Below, piece by piece: positions 17,258 to 27,331 of a stretch of 64,000 bases of DNA. Below the pieces are notes generated by a model. The model worked only from the letters and a program-made list of their open reading frames with translations. It did no database searches and was not told where the DNA came from. A program made the position numbers and the translations under genes. Position 1 is the stretch's first letter. Each line of letters begins with the position of its first letter. The stretch is from the NCBI GenBank assembly GCA_965216365.1, contig CBDCFT010000027.1:62001-126000 (forward strand), in the 5' to 3' direction. The DNA comes from CBDCFT01 sp965216365. GTDB lineage: Bacteria > Pseudomonadota > Gammaproteobacteria > Arenicellales > CBDCFT01.

Positions 17258-18541
17258 ATGAATCGTTACAATCGCAGAGAATTCGTAAAATTGGCAGGCG
17301 CTATTGCGGCCACCAGCCCATTAACCTGGGTAAACACCGCGTCCGCAGCGAGTGGTAAAGTCGTTGTTATCGGCGGTGGTTTTGGCGGCGCGACTTGCGC
17401 CAACTACCTGACCCGCTGGGGTTCCGGCATAGAAGTCACCCTGGTCGAAAAAGACACGCAGTTCATTACCTGCCCATTTAGCAACGAAGTCATCGGTGGT
17501 GACTTAGAACTCGATGCAATCACTCACAGCTATGACGGTCTCAAAGCACGTGGAGTGAACGTCGTAACCGATGTTGTATCCGGCATCGACACCGCCGGCA
17601 AAAAAGTCAATCTCAATGGCGGTGACGCTCTGGATTACGACATGTTAGTGGTCTCACCCGGTATATCGTTCAAATGGGGCGCAGTCGAGAACGATGAAGA
17701 GGCTACCAAAGAAGCGATGCCACACGCATGGCAGGCCGGACCACAAACCACGTTGTTGCGTGATCAAATACAGGCGATGGCCGATGGTGGCACCGTCATT
17801 ATCGTCCCACCGGCGAAACCGTTTCGTTGTCCACCAGGACCTTACGAGCGCGCCAGTCTCATTGCCAACTATCTTAAAAACAACAAGCCCAAGTCCAAGA
17901 TACTCATTGTCGACTCGAACGAAAGCCATTCAAAACAGGCAGCTTTCCAGGAAGGCTGGAATGCACTTTATGGCTATGGACCCGAAGGAATGATTGAATG
18001 GGTGAAAGGTTCTGAAGGAGGACAGGTTGAATCCGTCGATGCCGCCAATATGACTGTGACATCCGCTTTTGGCGAAACCTATAAGGGTGATGTTATAAAC
18101 TTCATTCCGCATCAAACAGCTAATATGCTTGTCCATGAAGCGGGGCTGACCAATCAGGACGGCTGGTGCTCCGTCGATCAGGGAACCTTCGAATCGGCCG
18201 CCGCCAAAGACGTGTTCGTTATCGGTGATGCGTGTGTCGCCGGCGCCATGCCAAAGTCCGGTCATTCCGCGGCATCGCAGGCAAAGAACTGCGCAGCGGG
18301 GATTATCTCGCGTCTGGCCGGTGTCGAACCACCTGCTCCGACTTACGCCAATACTTGCTACAGCTTGATCTCGCCCGAATACGGCATCTCGGTTGCGGCG
18401 GTGTATAACTTGCAGGAAGACGGCATCACCAAAATTTCGGGTGGCGTCAGCCCGCTGGAGCAGTCCGAGCGTGTCCATTCCAAGGAAGCTAAATATGCGA
18501 GAGCCTGGTATAAATCCATCACAACGGATATGTTCAGTTAG
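17258..18541 (+). CDS. fccB: Flavocytochrome c sulfide dehydrogenase, flavoprotein subunit
   Basis: This 427-residue protein has a Tat signal (NRREFVKLAGAIAA), an FAD-binding GGGFGGATC near residue 38 and the second FAD motif KDVFVIGDAC near residue 322. Cys residues in ITCPFSNE and FRCPPGPYE fit the catalytic disulfide region. It oxidises sulfide in the periplasm, passing electrons to FccA. Length is typical. A perfect terminator follows. Confidence 0.95.
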   Translation: MNRYNRREFVKLAGAIAATSPLTWVNTASAASGKVVVIGGGFGGATCANYLTRWGSGIEVTLVEKDTQFITCPFSNEVIGGDLELDAITHSYDGLKARGVNVVTDVVSGIDTAGKKVNLNGGDALDYDMLVVSPGISFKWGAVENDEEATKEAMPHAWQAGPQTTLLRDQIQAMADGGTVIIVPPAKPFRCPPGPYERASLIANYLKNNKPKSKILIVDSNESHSKQAAFQEGWNALYGYGPEGMIEWVKGSEGGQVESVDAANMTVTSAFGETYKGDVINFIPHQTANMLVHEAGLTNQDGWCSVDQGTFESAAAKDVFVIGDACVAGAMPKSGHSAASQAKNCAAGIISRLAGVEPPAPTYANTCYSLISPEYGISVAAVYNLQEDGITKISGGVSPLEQSERVHSKEAKYARAWYKSITTDMFS

Positions 18542-18560
18542 ATATACATGTGCCACGCAA

Positions 18561-18589
18561 CAAAGGCGGCTTCGGCCGCCTTTGTTTTC
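18561..18589 (+). terminator. Rho-independent terminator after fccB
   Basis: A perfect 10-bp stem CAAAGGCGGC / GCCGCCTTTG with a TTCG tetraloop is followed by TTTTC. Confidence 0.92.
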
Positions 18590-18664
18590 TGTAGCGTAAA
18601 AATCATACTGGTAAATTCTTCCAGCGGGGTGCGGCGAAAAGAATTGCTGGATTATTGATACGAG

Positions 18665-19063
18665 ATGCACTGGATAACAGCACGACATCACACCAAAGTC
18701 GTTACACTGTTTCTAGCAGTAGCTTTTATAACTGCTTGTAATAGTAGCGACAAGCCGGAAATCAGTTTTCGCGATGATGTGTACCCCATAGTAGTTAACA
18801 AGTGTTTGTCTTGTCATGAGCAAGGCGGACGAGGGTATAAACGCTCGGGGCTGCTTCTTAACAACTACGAAAATATTTTGCAGGGATCCACCAACGGCCC
18901 GGTGATTACCCCAGGCAGTACGAGTAAAAGCACTCTTTCCATTTACATTCACCCGAGCGCTGACCCGAATGCGCAAATGCCGTATGGAAATAGAGTACAA
19001 ATGACAAAGTCCGAAATCGACACGATCGATTTATGGATCGAACAAGGTGCAAAGAATAATTGA
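18665..19063 (+). CDS. Lipoprotein with a single c-type cytochrome domain
   Basis: This 132-residue protein has a lipobox (FITAC near residue 25) and a haem site CLSCH in the pattern DVYPIVVNKCLSCHEQGG, followed by a distal Met in AQMPYGNRVQM. This resembles the short planctomycete-type cytochrome C domain. It is probably anchored in the outer or inner membrane facing the periplasm. It stands alone between fccB and nap; its electron partner is unknown. Confidence 0.8.
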   Translation: MHWITARHHTKVVTLFLAVAFITACNSSDKPEISFRDDVYPIVVNKCLSCHEQGGRGYKRSGLLLNNYENILQGSTNGPVITPGSTSKSTLSIYIHPSADPNAQMPYGNRVQMTKSEIDTIDLWIEQGAKNN

Positions 19064-19102
19064 ATATCGTCAACCGTTGTTTGTAAGCTCCGACGCCTTA
19101 TC

Positions 19103-19116
19103 TTGACCCATGTCAA
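19103..19116. promoter_or_regulatory. FNR/ANR-type box upstream of napD
   Basis: TTGACCCATGTCAA, identical to the site before fccAB, lies about 105 bases before napD. Anaerobic FNR control of nap operons is well established in gammaproteobacteria. Confidence 0.7.
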
Positions 19117-19220
19117 GGTAGGGTCCACCGATTACTCCTAAAATCTTGAATCATATTCGGAACAACCGTCCGAGGTTGTGCCGCGAGTGTTGTGCCGCGA
19201 GTAATGAGAGGATGGGAGAA

Positions 19221-19532
19221 ATGAATTTATCGGGAATTTTAGTCCTGACATCACCCGAGTGGTGCGATGAAGTTGCGAATTCGCTCAATCAAGTACCAGG
19301 GGTCGAAGTCCATATTCATGAGCCGCAGGGCCGAATCATCGCCGTGCAGGAGGCAGAGACGATTGACGATGAGGTCGCCGGCTTGCGCCGCATAAAAACA
19401 CTACCTCATGTCATTTCCGCCGAACTGGTTTATCACTACCTCGGCGACGACTCAACGCCTGAGTCAACCACCTTTCAAAACACATCCAATCGAAAAGAAT
19501 TACCCCACGTACCCGAATATCTCAACAACTAG
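19221..19532 (+). CDS. napD: Nap signal-peptide chaperone NapD
   Basis: This 103-residue cytoplasmic protein starts at the ATG at 19221 (GGGAGAA site) rather than the upstream frame start at 19146. It has the ferredoxin-like NapD fold with LSGILVLTSPEWCDEVANSL and IIAVQEAE. NapD binds the Tat signal of NapA during maturation. It is the first gene of napDAGHBF and ends 24 bases before napA. Confidence 0.88.
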   Translation: MNLSGILVLTSPEWCDEVANSLNQVPGVEVHIHEPQGRIIAVQEAETIDDEVAGLRRIKTLPHVISAELVYHYLGDDSTPESTTFQNTSNRKELPHVPEYLNN

Positions 19533-19556
19533 CTTGCCATCACAGGAGGCGTAACA

Positions 19557-22301
19557 ATGACCCTCAACAGACGCGAATTCCTTAAAGCCCATGTCGCCAC
19601 CGCCGCGGCTGCCACAGTCGGTATACCCGTCACTCGCTCGGCTCTTGCCGCCACTGAAACCACCGAAGCCGATTGGCAATGGGACAAATCCGTTTGCCGT
19701 TTTTGCGGTACGGGTTGCGGCATCATGGTGGGCACCAAGGACGGGAAAATTGTCGCCACCAAGGGCGACCCGGATGCACCGGTGAATCGCGGTCTGAATT
19801 GCGTGAAAGGCTACTTCAACGGCAAGATTCTGTACGGCAAAGATCGTCTTACCCAACCGCTGTTGCGCATGAAAGACGGCAAGTTTGACAAACAAGGCAA
19901 GTTTACGCCGGTTAGCTGGGAACAGGCATTCGATGAAATGGAAAAGCAATTTAAAGATGCTTATCAGGAACTCGGACCGGCCGGCGTAGCGATATTCGGT
20001 TCCGGTCAATACCTGATCCAGGAAGGTTATGCCGCAGCCAAGCTGATGAAAGCGGGTTTTCGCAGCAACAATATAGATCCCAACGCCCGCCATTGTATGG
20101 CATCCGCTGTGGTCGGTTTTATCCAGACATTTGGCATCGACGAACCCGCCGGCAACTACGACGATATCGAATTGACCGACACCATCGTCACCTGGGGCGC
20201 GAATATGGCCGAGTGCCATCCTATCTTATGGGCGCGTGCAACCGACCGAAAATTGAGCGATCCGGAACGAGTGAAGGTTGTCAACCTTACGACGTTCAAG
20301 AATCAATCTTCCGACATTGCCGACCTCGAAATTCTTTTCAAGCCCGGCACCGACCTCGCCATTCTCAACTACATCGCCCGGGAAATCATGCAGCGCGACG
20401 CAGTCAATCACGACTTTGTCGAAAAACACTGTGTATTTGCGACCGGTCCCTACGACATCGGTTATGGCATGCGTGGCACGGACGAGTATGCCTACGATTT
20501 GGAAAAAGACATACAGGCCAAAGAACTCAAGGTCAAACTGGATAAGTACGAGGCCATCGCGCAACGACGTAAAGAAGGTGAAGTCGTCGAGCAGAACAAC
20601 CGGAAAAAACCGGTAAAACACTGGATGATCGGTATGGAAGATTTCAAGACTGCGGTCGAACCTTACACGTTGGATTTTGTTGCGGAGCTGGCCAAGGGCG
20701 ATCCGGACGAACCGCTCGATCAATTCAAAACCAAACTGGCCGAACTGGCTGACTTGTATATCCAGGATGATCGCAAGGTTGCTTCGTTCTGGACCATGGG
20801 TTTTAACCAGCACTATCGTGGCAGTTGGGTCAATGAGCAAGTGTATGCGGTGCATCTGTTACTCGGCAAACAAGCACAGCCGGGCAACGGTGCGTTTTCG
20901 CTCACCGGTCAACCGTCGGCCTGTGGCACAGCACGCGAAGTCGGGACTTTTGCGCATCGCTTACCCGCCGATATGGTGGTTACTGTTCCTAAACACCGCG
21001 CGCGTTCGGAAGAACTATGGAAACTACCGGAAAAAACCCTGAACCCGAAAGTCGGCAGTCACATCACCAAGATCATGCGCGATCTTGAAGACGGATCGGT
21101 TAAATTCGCCTGGGTGCAGGTTAACAACCCGTTTCAGGCAACGGCCAACGCCAACCATTGGATCAAGGCTGCACGAGAAATGGACAACTTCATCGTGTGT
21201 TCCGATCCTTATCCCGGCATCTCCGCCAAGGTGGCCGATCTAATCCTGCCGTCGGCTATGATATTCGAAAAATGGGGTGGTTACGGTAATGCCGAACGGC
21301 GCACCCAAATGTGGCGCGAGCAGGTACCGCCACCGGGTGAGGCGCGCAGCGATGTCTGGCAGGTACTCGAATTCTCCAAACGCTTTAAACTGAAAGATGT
21401 TTGGGCCGAACAATCCGTACCCGGCCTGAAAACGGAAGGATTTGAAGACGGCAAATTACCGGATGTGCTGGCCGCCGCCCAAGAGATGGGCTACTCACCG
21501 GATGACACCTTGTACGAGGTATTGTTCGAAAACGAACACAACAAGCAATTCCCGTGGCCGGATCCTGTCGCCAAGGGTCACGCCAATCATACGGTGAGCG
21601 ACCTCGGTGTCGATTGGTTTGTGGAAAAAGCCCTGTTCGAGGAATACGCCGAATTCGGCCGCGGTCATCAACATGATCTGGCTTTCTTCGACGACTACTA
21701 CCGTGACGATGTACGTGGTCTAAAGTGGCCTGTCATCGATGGCAAAGAAACCGAATGGCGCTTTAACGAGGAATACGATCCTTATGTCACTAAAGGAGCC
21801 GGCTTCGAGTTTTACGGACCCGCACTGAAAGCACTCCCCACCGGCGACCTGGATGATGTGACTAATCCGGACAAGGTCAGTCTGGCCGGCAAAGCGAAAA
21901 TATTTTTCCGGCCTTATGCCGCACCACCGGAACAACCCAACGACAACTACGATTTATGGCTGGCCACGGGCCGTGTCATCGAGCATTGGCATACTGGCAC
22001 TATGACCCGGCGTGTTCCCGAGTTACACCGTGCGGTACCGGCGGCACAAATCTTTATCCATCCCGAGGACGCGAAGTCGCGCGATTTGAAACGCAATGAC
22101 CTGGCCTGGATCGAATCGCGCAGAGGCAAAGTTAAAGCCATTGTGGAAACCGAAGGTCGCAACCGCACACCCAAAGGGTACACCTTTGTTCCGTTTTTCG
22201 ACGAAGGTGTATTCATTAACAAAGTGACGCTGGACATGACTTGTCCGTTATCCAAGGAAACGGATTTCAAAAAATGCGCGGTCAAGGTTTACAAGGCATG
22301 A
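19557..22301 (+). CDS. napA: Periplasmic nitrate reductase catalytic subunit NapA
   Basis: This 914-residue molybdoprotein has a Tat signal (NRREFLKAHVATAAAA), an N-terminal [4Fe-4S] motif CRFCGTGCGIMVG with the fourth Cys in GLNCVKGYF, and the Mo-ligand Cys in ARHCMASAVVG near residue 181. It reduces nitrate to nitrite in the periplasm. An insertion near residues 310-385 (lysine- and glutamate-rich) makes it longer than the E. coli enzyme. It receives electrons from NapB. No napC is present; NapGH likely deliver quinol electrons. Confidence 0.97.
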   Translation: MTLNRREFLKAHVATAAAATVGIPVTRSALAATETTEADWQWDKSVCRFCGTGCGIMVGTKDGKIVATKGDPDAPVNRGLNCVKGYFNGKILYGKDRLTQPLLRMKDGKFDKQGKFTPVSWEQAFDEMEKQFKDAYQELGPAGVAIFGSGQYLIQEGYAAAKLMKAGFRSNNIDPNARHCMASAVVGFIQTFGIDEPAGNYDDIELTDTIVTWGANMAECHPILWARATDRKLSDPERVKVVNLTTFKNQSSDIADLEILFKPGTDLAILNYIAREIMQRDAVNHDFVEKHCVFATGPYDIGYGMRGTDEYAYDLEKDIQAKELKVKLDKYEAIAQRRKEGEVVEQNNRKKPVKHWMIGMEDFKTAVEPYTLDFVAELAKGDPDEPLDQFKTKLAELADLYIQDDRKVASFWTMGFNQHYRGSWVNEQVYAVHLLLGKQAQPGNGAFSLTGQPSACGTAREVGTFAHRLPADMVVTVPKHRARSEELWKLPEKTLNPKVGSHITKIMRDLEDGSVKFAWVQVNNPFQATANANHWIKAAREMDNFIVCSDPYPGISAKVADLILPSAMIFEKWGGYGNAERRTQMWREQVPPPGEARSDVWQVLEFSKRFKLKDVWAEQSVPGLKTEGFEDGKLPDVLAAAQEMGYSPDDTLYEVLFENEHNKQFPWPDPVAKGHANHTVSDLGVDWFVEKALFEEYAEFGRGHQHDLAFFDDYYRDDVRGLKWPVIDGKETEWRFNEEYDPYVTKGAGFEFYGPALKALPTGDLDDVTNPDKVSLAGKAKIFFRPYAAPPEQPNDNYDLWLATGRVIEHWHTGTMTRRVPELHRAVPAAQIFIHPEDAKSRDLKRNDLAWIESRRGKVKAIVETEGRNRTPKGYTFVPFFDEGVFINKVTLDMTCPLSKETDFKKCAVKVYKA

Positions 22302-22344
22302 GTTGAGGTAAACAACGCGCGTATTCATCGCTTCGATCCAAGTC

Positions 22345-23121
22345 ATGGCACGAGCAAATAACTCCCGCCGGCAGTTTCTTACCCGGACCACCCAAGGCGC
22401 CGCACTAGCTACCACGGGTGGTCTCGCCTGGTTTTATCTGTTGAACGAGCAAGCCCAAGCAGCGGCTTATGCCATTCGCCCGCCGGGAGGCGAAGACAAG
22501 GACGACTTCTATGCCAAGTGCATCAAGTGCGGCCAATGTGTTCAAGCGTGTCCCTACGATACGCTGGATCTTGCCGCAACCGGAAACAATATTCCTATCG
22601 GCACGCCTTACTTCGTACCACGAGACACGCCTTGTTATATGTGTACGGACATTCCATGTGCCGATGCCTGCCCCACCGGTGCGTTGAGTTCTGAACTGAC
22701 CGAAATCAAACAGGCACGCATGGGTCTTGCTACCATGGACATCGAGAACTGTCTGTCCTGGCAGGGTCTGCGATGCGAGATCTGCTATCGCGAATGTCCT
22801 GTGAAAGACAAAGCCATTTCAATCGAACATCACCCGCGCCAACTGAGCAAGCACGCCATGTTTGTCCCCATGGTGCACAGTAATCACTGCACCGGCTGCG
22901 GTATTTGCGAAAAAGCATGCCCGACAGAGCAGGCAGCTATCCGAGTCGTGCAACCGGAACTGGTGCAAGGAAAAATCGGCGAGCATTACCGGCTTGGCTG
23001 GGAAACCGACACCCCGATCACGCAAGAGTTCAAGCCTTACAGCAAAAACACCACGCCTGACAAAAGCTCGAACAGCAACGAGCAGGCATTGGACTACCTT
23101 AACCAGGATGACTCGCTGTGA
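22345..23121 (+). CDS. napG: Periplasmic ferredoxin-type protein NapG
   Basis: This 258-residue protein has a Tat signal (SRRQFLTRTTQGAAL) and four [4Fe-4S] motifs, seen as CIKCGQCVQACPYD, CYMCTDIPCADACP, the CEICYRECP group, and CTGCGICEKACPTE. It passes electrons from the membrane protein NapH to the NapAB couple. Its stop overlaps the GTG start of napH. Confidence 0.95.
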   Translation: MARANNSRRQFLTRTTQGAALATTGGLAWFYLLNEQAQAAAYAIRPPGGEDKDDFYAKCIKCGQCVQACPYDTLDLAATGNNIPIGTPYFVPRDTPCYMCTDIPCADACPTGALSSELTEIKQARMGLATMDIENCLSWQGLRCEICYRECPVKDKAISIEHHPRQLSKHAMFVPMVHSNHCTGCGICEKACPTEQAAIRVVQPELVQGKIGEHYRLGWETDTPITQEFKPYSKNTTPDKSSNSNEQALDYLNQDDSL

Positions 23122-24080
23122 TCGATCTGGTGCGTCAAGCCAAATTATCGGCTAACGGCGATCCACTGTACGGACCCAACGGTCGCCCTATGCACCATTT
23201 ACTGACTGCGTCATCGCTTGTCGGCAAAGTCTGGTTGTGGCGTTATGTTATTTTTCGACGCTTCTGTCAGTTCGCAATATTGTTGTTGTTTTTCGGCAGC
23301 GCACATTGGGGTTGGGCTATTGCCAATCGACCTATATTGCTTGGAAATTTAAGTGGCTCAGAACTTTTAGGCATTATTCCGTTAGCCGACCCATTCGCCG
23401 TACTACAAATTTTTATCTCGCAACACGTATTAGCATCCAAGGCGATTGTCGGCGCTATTATCGTGCTTGTGTTATATGCACTCATTTTTGGACGCTCGTT
23501 TTGCTCCTGGGTTTGCCCTGTCAATATGGTGACGGATCTGGCTAATTGGTTACGTTGTCGCTTACCCGTCAAAGATCTGTTCAGGCTAAACCGCAATACG
23601 CGCTACTTTGTAGTTGTGCTAACACTGATTCTTTCGGCTATCGCCGGAGTTGCTGCATTTGAGTGGATCAGCCCTATCAGCATGTTTTATCGTGAATTAA
23701 TTTTCGGACTCGGTATGGGTTGGATGGCCGTGCTCGGAATATTCGTGTTTGATCTGTTTGTCTTAAAGAACGGCTGGTGCGGCCATCTGTGTCCACTGGG
23801 TGCATTCTATGCGCTTCTTGGTGCACGTAGCGCGCAACTGAAAATCGGATTTGACGCGCAAAGCTGCACACGATGTGGCGAATGCGCAACCGTTTGTCCC
23901 GAACCTCAGGTATTAAATCTCAAGCAGGCAAGTCTCAATAATATGATCGCTTCCGGGGAATGCACTAACTGTGGCCGTTGCACCACACTGTGTCCCGAAC
24001 AAAGCCTGCGATTTGATCTGCGTTTTCTAATCACCCGACGTCAACCAAATCCCGCCACACCCATCAGGAGGACGGCATGA
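23118..24080 (+). CDS. napH: Quinol dehydrogenase membrane component NapH
   Basis: This 320-residue protein has four main membrane segments, the NapH/CcoG-type CxxxCP motifs (CSWVCPVN near residue 131 and CGHLCPLG near 224), and two C-terminal [4Fe-4S] motifs, CTRCGECATVCPE and CTNCGRCTTLCPE. The start is a GTG overlapping the napG stop, indicating translational coupling. With NapG it forms the quinol-oxidising branch in place of NapC. Confidence 0.94.
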   Translation: MIDLVRQAKLSANGDPLYGPNGRPMHHLLTASSLVGKVWLWRYVIFRRFCQFAILLLFFGSAHWGWAIANRPILLGNLSGSELLGIIPLADPFAVLQIFISQHVLASKAIVGAIIVLVLYALIFGRSFCSWVCPVNMVTDLANWLRCRLPVKDLFRLNRNTRYFVVVLTLILSAIAGVAAFEWISPISMFYRELIFGLGMGWMAVLGIFVFDLFVLKNGWCGHLCPLGAFYALLGARSAQLKIGFDAQSCTRCGECATVCPEPQVLNLKQASLNNMIASGECTNCGRCTTLCPEQSLRFDLRFLITRRQPNPATPIRRTA

Positions 24081-24538
24081 AATACCATCGATTCGTAATT
24101 ACCTTATTCGCTATCGCGTTGTCCGGAATTGTTCACGCGCAACAATCGCTGGATGATACAGAACTGGGTTTGAGCAAATCCAGTGTATTCGATGTTCCAA
24201 CACCGGAAGCGTTTTCGCATGTCGCGCTCGATCCGGAAGACAGTGATGCGTTGCCACGCTCTTTTCCCGGCGCGCCACCCCAGGTGCCGCACGAAGTGGA
24301 ATCCATGCTTCCTATCGTGACCGACGACAACCAGTGTTTGGAGTGTCACGACAAACCGCAGTATATCGGTCGAGAATCCAGTACCCGCTCGCCCATGCCT
24401 GAAAGCCACTATGCAGTCAAAGGAGAAAACAAAAAGGAGTGGCTCATGGCCGGTGCACGCTTCACCTGTAATCAATGTCACGTACCCCAGGCCGAAGTAG
24501 GAAACCTGGTCGATAATACCTTTGAGGCTGCCGAATAA
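24077..24538 (+). CDS. napB: Nitrate reductase dihaem cytochrome NapB
   Basis: This 153-residue exported protein has a signal peptide (ending VHAQ) and two haem c sites, CLECH and CNQCH. Its ATG overlaps the napH stop (ATGA). It is the electron-transfer subunit paired with NapA in the periplasm. Confidence 0.94.
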   Translation: MKYHRFVITLFAIALSGIVHAQQSLDDTELGLSKSSVFDVPTPEAFSHVALDPEDSDALPRSFPGAPPQVPHEVESMLPIVTDDNQCLECHDKPQYIGRESSTRSPMPESHYAVKGENKKEWLMAGARFTCNQCHVPQAEVGNLVDNTFEAAE

Positions 24539-24541
24539 ACC

Positions 24542-25096
24542 GTGGCTTCGGTTAATACGGCTCGGCGTGGATTTTTAAACGGGCAGTTACTAACCCAATC
24601 CGGGCGTGACCGGATCGCGAACCTCCAACAAGCCTGGGGTCCTGCGCCGCCGTGTCTGTTGTCAACCGGCGTCGACGAAGCTTGTTTTGACTGCGCTCGG
24701 CCCTGCGTTGACGCCTGCCCGCGGGATATTATCCGCTTTTATCCCACCGATCACGTTAACGCCACGCGTGCCTATCTTGATTTTACTGACGCCGGCTGCA
24801 CTTTTTGCCAGGCCTGTGTTGACGTGTGCCCTGCCACACAGAATGAATCGAAGAACGCAACAACTTTACTAGGAATGGCTTTTATCGATAACGAACGTTG
24901 TCTCGTGCCACAGGGTATTACATGCATCAGTTGCAATCACGGCTGTCCTCAACACGCTATACAGCGTTATAGACATGATATGCCGGTGGTTGACGGTGAT
25001 CTTTGTACAGGATGCGGTTCGTGTGTTGGGATTTGCCCGACCCAAGCCATATCGGTAAAAGTCGTGTCCACAAGCGCGGCGCGGACAATCACATAA
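24542..25096 (+). CDS. napF: Ferredoxin-type maturation protein NapF
   Basis: This 184-residue cytoplasmic Fe-S protein starts with GTG at 24542, 4 bases after napB. It has several cluster motifs: CFDCARPCVDACP, CTFCQACVDVCP, CISCNHGCP and CTGCGSCVGICP. NapF is thought to assist NapA iron-sulfur assembly. It is the last gene of the operon and is convergent with the cytochrome gene at 25136. Confidence 0.9.
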   Translation: MASVNTARRGFLNGQLLTQSGRDRIANLQQAWGPAPPCLLSTGVDEACFDCARPCVDACPRDIIRFYPTDHVNATRAYLDFTDAGCTFCQACVDVCPATQNESKNATTLLGMAFIDNERCLVPQGITCISCNHGCPQHAIQRYRHDMPVVDGDLCTGCGSCVGICPTQAISVKVVSTSAARTIT

Positions 25097-25135
25097 CTAA
25101 ATGTTCTGACGACGTTTACTTCCGTCCGATACACG

Positions 25136-25834
25136 CTAGTCGAAATCGGGATTAGTCCAGTCCGGTGTCGCGAGTAATTCCGGGGGTGGTTTCAAACGGG
25201 ACACATAGTCAGCGACTGCCTCAAAATCCTGCTCACTGAGTCGCTTTATTTGACTAGTCATCTCCGGGTTGGAGTTGCGGCGTTTACCATCGCGAATCCA
25301 ATGCATCTGACGTAATAAATATTCATAGTGTTGGCCTTGGATACGCGGATAAAAACGTTCGTTGTCACCCTCCCCATTCATACCATGACACCTGGCACAG
25401 TTTGCGTTGTAAATTTGCTTTCCTTGATCTAAATGCGTACCTGAACCTAATCCCGGCTCGGGGTTCATGAGTAATTCCGAAATATAAGCGGTAACATCGG
25501 CGATCGCCTGTTCGCCGCCGACTTCTTCTTGTAGTGAAAATGGATACATCGCCGGGTTATCCCTGTTACCCAGACGGATGTCCGTTAATTGTTTGATTAA
25601 TACGTTGCGATGCTGACCTGCAATTGTTGGAAAAGAACCATCCACCTGCCCCCAACCCTGTGGCAGGTGACAGTCAGCACAATGCCGATATATCTCCAAT
25701 CCGTTGGCAAGATCGGGTTGCAAATCCATCGCCCTTTCGCGGCTGGCCTCACCTTCTAACCACGCAGCGGCATTCATTGAAACCAGCGCCGTACACAGTA
25801 AAACGAGCGCCTGTAAAACAGCTCTAACATTCAT
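25136..25834 (-). CDS. Exported dihaem cytochrome c (c4-like)
   Basis: This 232-residue protein starts at the ATG at 25834 with a signal peptide (MNVRAVLQALVLL... ending AAAW). It has two haem sites, CADCH and CARCH, each followed by a GQH segment (TIAGQHRN and RIQGQHYEY), as in cytochrome c4. It may carry electrons to an oxidase or Nap. It is convergent with napF and downstream of an MNP-repeat gene in the same direction, possibly in one operon starting near 28.1 kb. Confidence 0.85.
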   Translation of the reverse strand: MNVRAVLQALVLLCTALVSMNAAAWLEGEASRERAMDLQPDLANGLEIYRHCADCHLPQGWGQVDGSFPTIAGQHRNVLIKQLTDIRLGNRDNPAMYPFSLQEEVGGEQAIADVTAYISELLMNPEPGLGSGTHLDQGKQIYNANCARCHGMNGEGDNERFYPRIQGQHYEYLLRQMHWIRDGKRRNSNPEMTSQIKRLSEQDFEAVADYVSRLKPPPELLATPDWTNPDFD

Positions 25835-25924
25835 CTTTTCAGCTAAGGACAGCGATTCCGCATAAGCATTAAGGATGCGATATAGAGCACTCACCTGCAA
25901 CAATGCAATGAGCTAATCAATGCG

Positions 25925-26582
25925 TTACTGTGCCGGCTCCGCAACTCCATCGGTTTGCGTCGCATCTTCCAAACCGCTTTCCGGCGTCACGGCTCCTTCG
26001 CCATCAGCATGGCCCTCGTGCTGTGGCGCTTGTCCTATTCCTGCCCAGGTATTGGGATCGAACCAGTTAAACCCAGCACCTGTGTTGCCATAGCCCTGCG
26101 CGCCCGGAATCGCATAAGCCGCCGGATTCATCCATTGCATATAGGTGGCGGGATTCATAAATGCCATGTAATTGCCTGGATTCATCCACTGCATATAAGT
26201 CATGGGATTCATGTAAGGCGCATAGGCTGCGGGGTTCATCCATTGCATATAGGTCGAAGGGTTCATCCAAGGTCCGTAGGCTGCCGGATTCATCCATGCC
26301 ATCCAGTTATTCGGATCCATGAATTGCATATAGAACTGTGGACTCATGAACTGACCGTAAGTCGCCGGGTTCATGAAAGCCGCATACGTACCCGGATTCA
26401 TGAATATGGCCCAGCCACTCGGATGAGCAAGATTGAACTGCACGGGATTTGCGGCATCATGTTGTTCGTAGGTCATACTCTGGCCAGTAGCCGGGTCCGT
26501 CACCGTCCAGTGGAACGCCGACGCAGGTAGTGCCCATAACGGCAATATAGAAAACCGAAGCAACAAATAATTTCTTAATCAT
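25925..26582 (-). CDS. Secreted MNP nonapeptide-repeat protein (copy 2, frameshift in signal peptide)
   Basis: The start is the ATG at 26582 with a GGAG site, giving MIKKLFVASVFYI, then one base out of frame the rest of a signal peptide, LPLWALPASAFHW, continues to the stop at 25925. A single-base indel near 26,545 explains this. The mature protein has about eight near-perfect nine-residue repeats, such as MNPAAYGPW, MNPSTYMQW, MNPMTYMQW and MNPGNYMAF, followed by a GFNWFDPNTW motif and an acidic tail. No known domain is recognised. Export and aromatic/Met/Pro repeats suggest a structural or sulfur-globule-type coat protein; this is inference. Confidence 0.8.
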
Positions 26583-26665
26583 AGTGTTCTCTCCTATGTA
26601 TATGCCAGTGATTGCCCATCGCTATGCACCAGGGCATTCGCGAATATCATAGACCGAGCTAGCGG

Positions 26666-27202
26666 CTATTGTTGGGCTTCACCGGACGGCTTGAACTGCG
26701 ACAACATGTGTTGTCGCATTGAATCAAACATTTCTCTTTGTTTTTCGTCCAGTACATCGACCTGTTTATTATAAGTCGCGATGGCTGTTTCAATCGATTG
26801 TCTCTGCAACTCAAATATTTCGCCGTACATAGCACCAATAGCTTGTGCATCAGGCACTTTAGCGGCGAACAAGTTGCGTAACTCATTAAACTTGTTCCCA
26901 ATTTCATTCATTACCTTAACGCTTTGGGAACGTGCCTCCTGACCGATTGCCGTAATTTGTTGCTGTTGTTCCTGTGACAGATTTAACGCACTTATCGGGT
27001 TCGCTGTCTGTGGCATCATGCCTGGCATGACCGGTGCACCCATCTGAGGCACCATCATCGGATAAGACTGCTGCGGCATCATGGGATAACCCATGGGCAC
27101 TGGATACTGCGCACTCACCGTGGGTGCAACTAGTATTACTCCCAACACCGCACAACGCGCTACGATTGAAAGAGGTTTTTTCGAGATTCGTGTATTCTTC
27201 AT
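26666..27202 (-). CDS. Exported Spy/CpxP-like protein with Met-rich N-terminus
   Basis: This 178-residue protein has a signal peptide (ending VSAQ), a Met/Pro-rich N-terminal stretch (YPMMVPQMGAPVMPGMM), and a helical domain starting with the LTxxQ-like motif LNLSQEQQQQITAIG, as in Spy/CpxP/ZraP periplasmic proteins. These bind metal or act as chaperones under envelope stress. It lies between two MNP-repeat genes on the same strand, so it may chaperone those aggregation-prone proteins in the periplasm; that is inference. Confidence 0.75.
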   Translation of the reverse strand: MKNTRISKKPLSIVARCAVLGVILVAPTVSAQYPVPMGYPMMPQQSYPMMVPQMGAPVMPGMMPQTANPISALNLSQEQQQQITAIGQEARSQSVKVMNEIGNKFNELRNLFAAKVPDAQAIGAMYGEIFELQRQSIETAIATYNKQVDVLDEKQREMFDSMRQHMLSQFKPSGEAQQ

Positions 27203-27331
27203 TTAACTACTCCTTATTCCATCCGTTTTAACGAAGCGTAATGCTTCAAAATGAAAAAAATATGGACACATTGCTGTGCCCATATTTGCATTGCTGTCAT
27301 GTGGAACAAATTGACATCAGTAAACTCAACC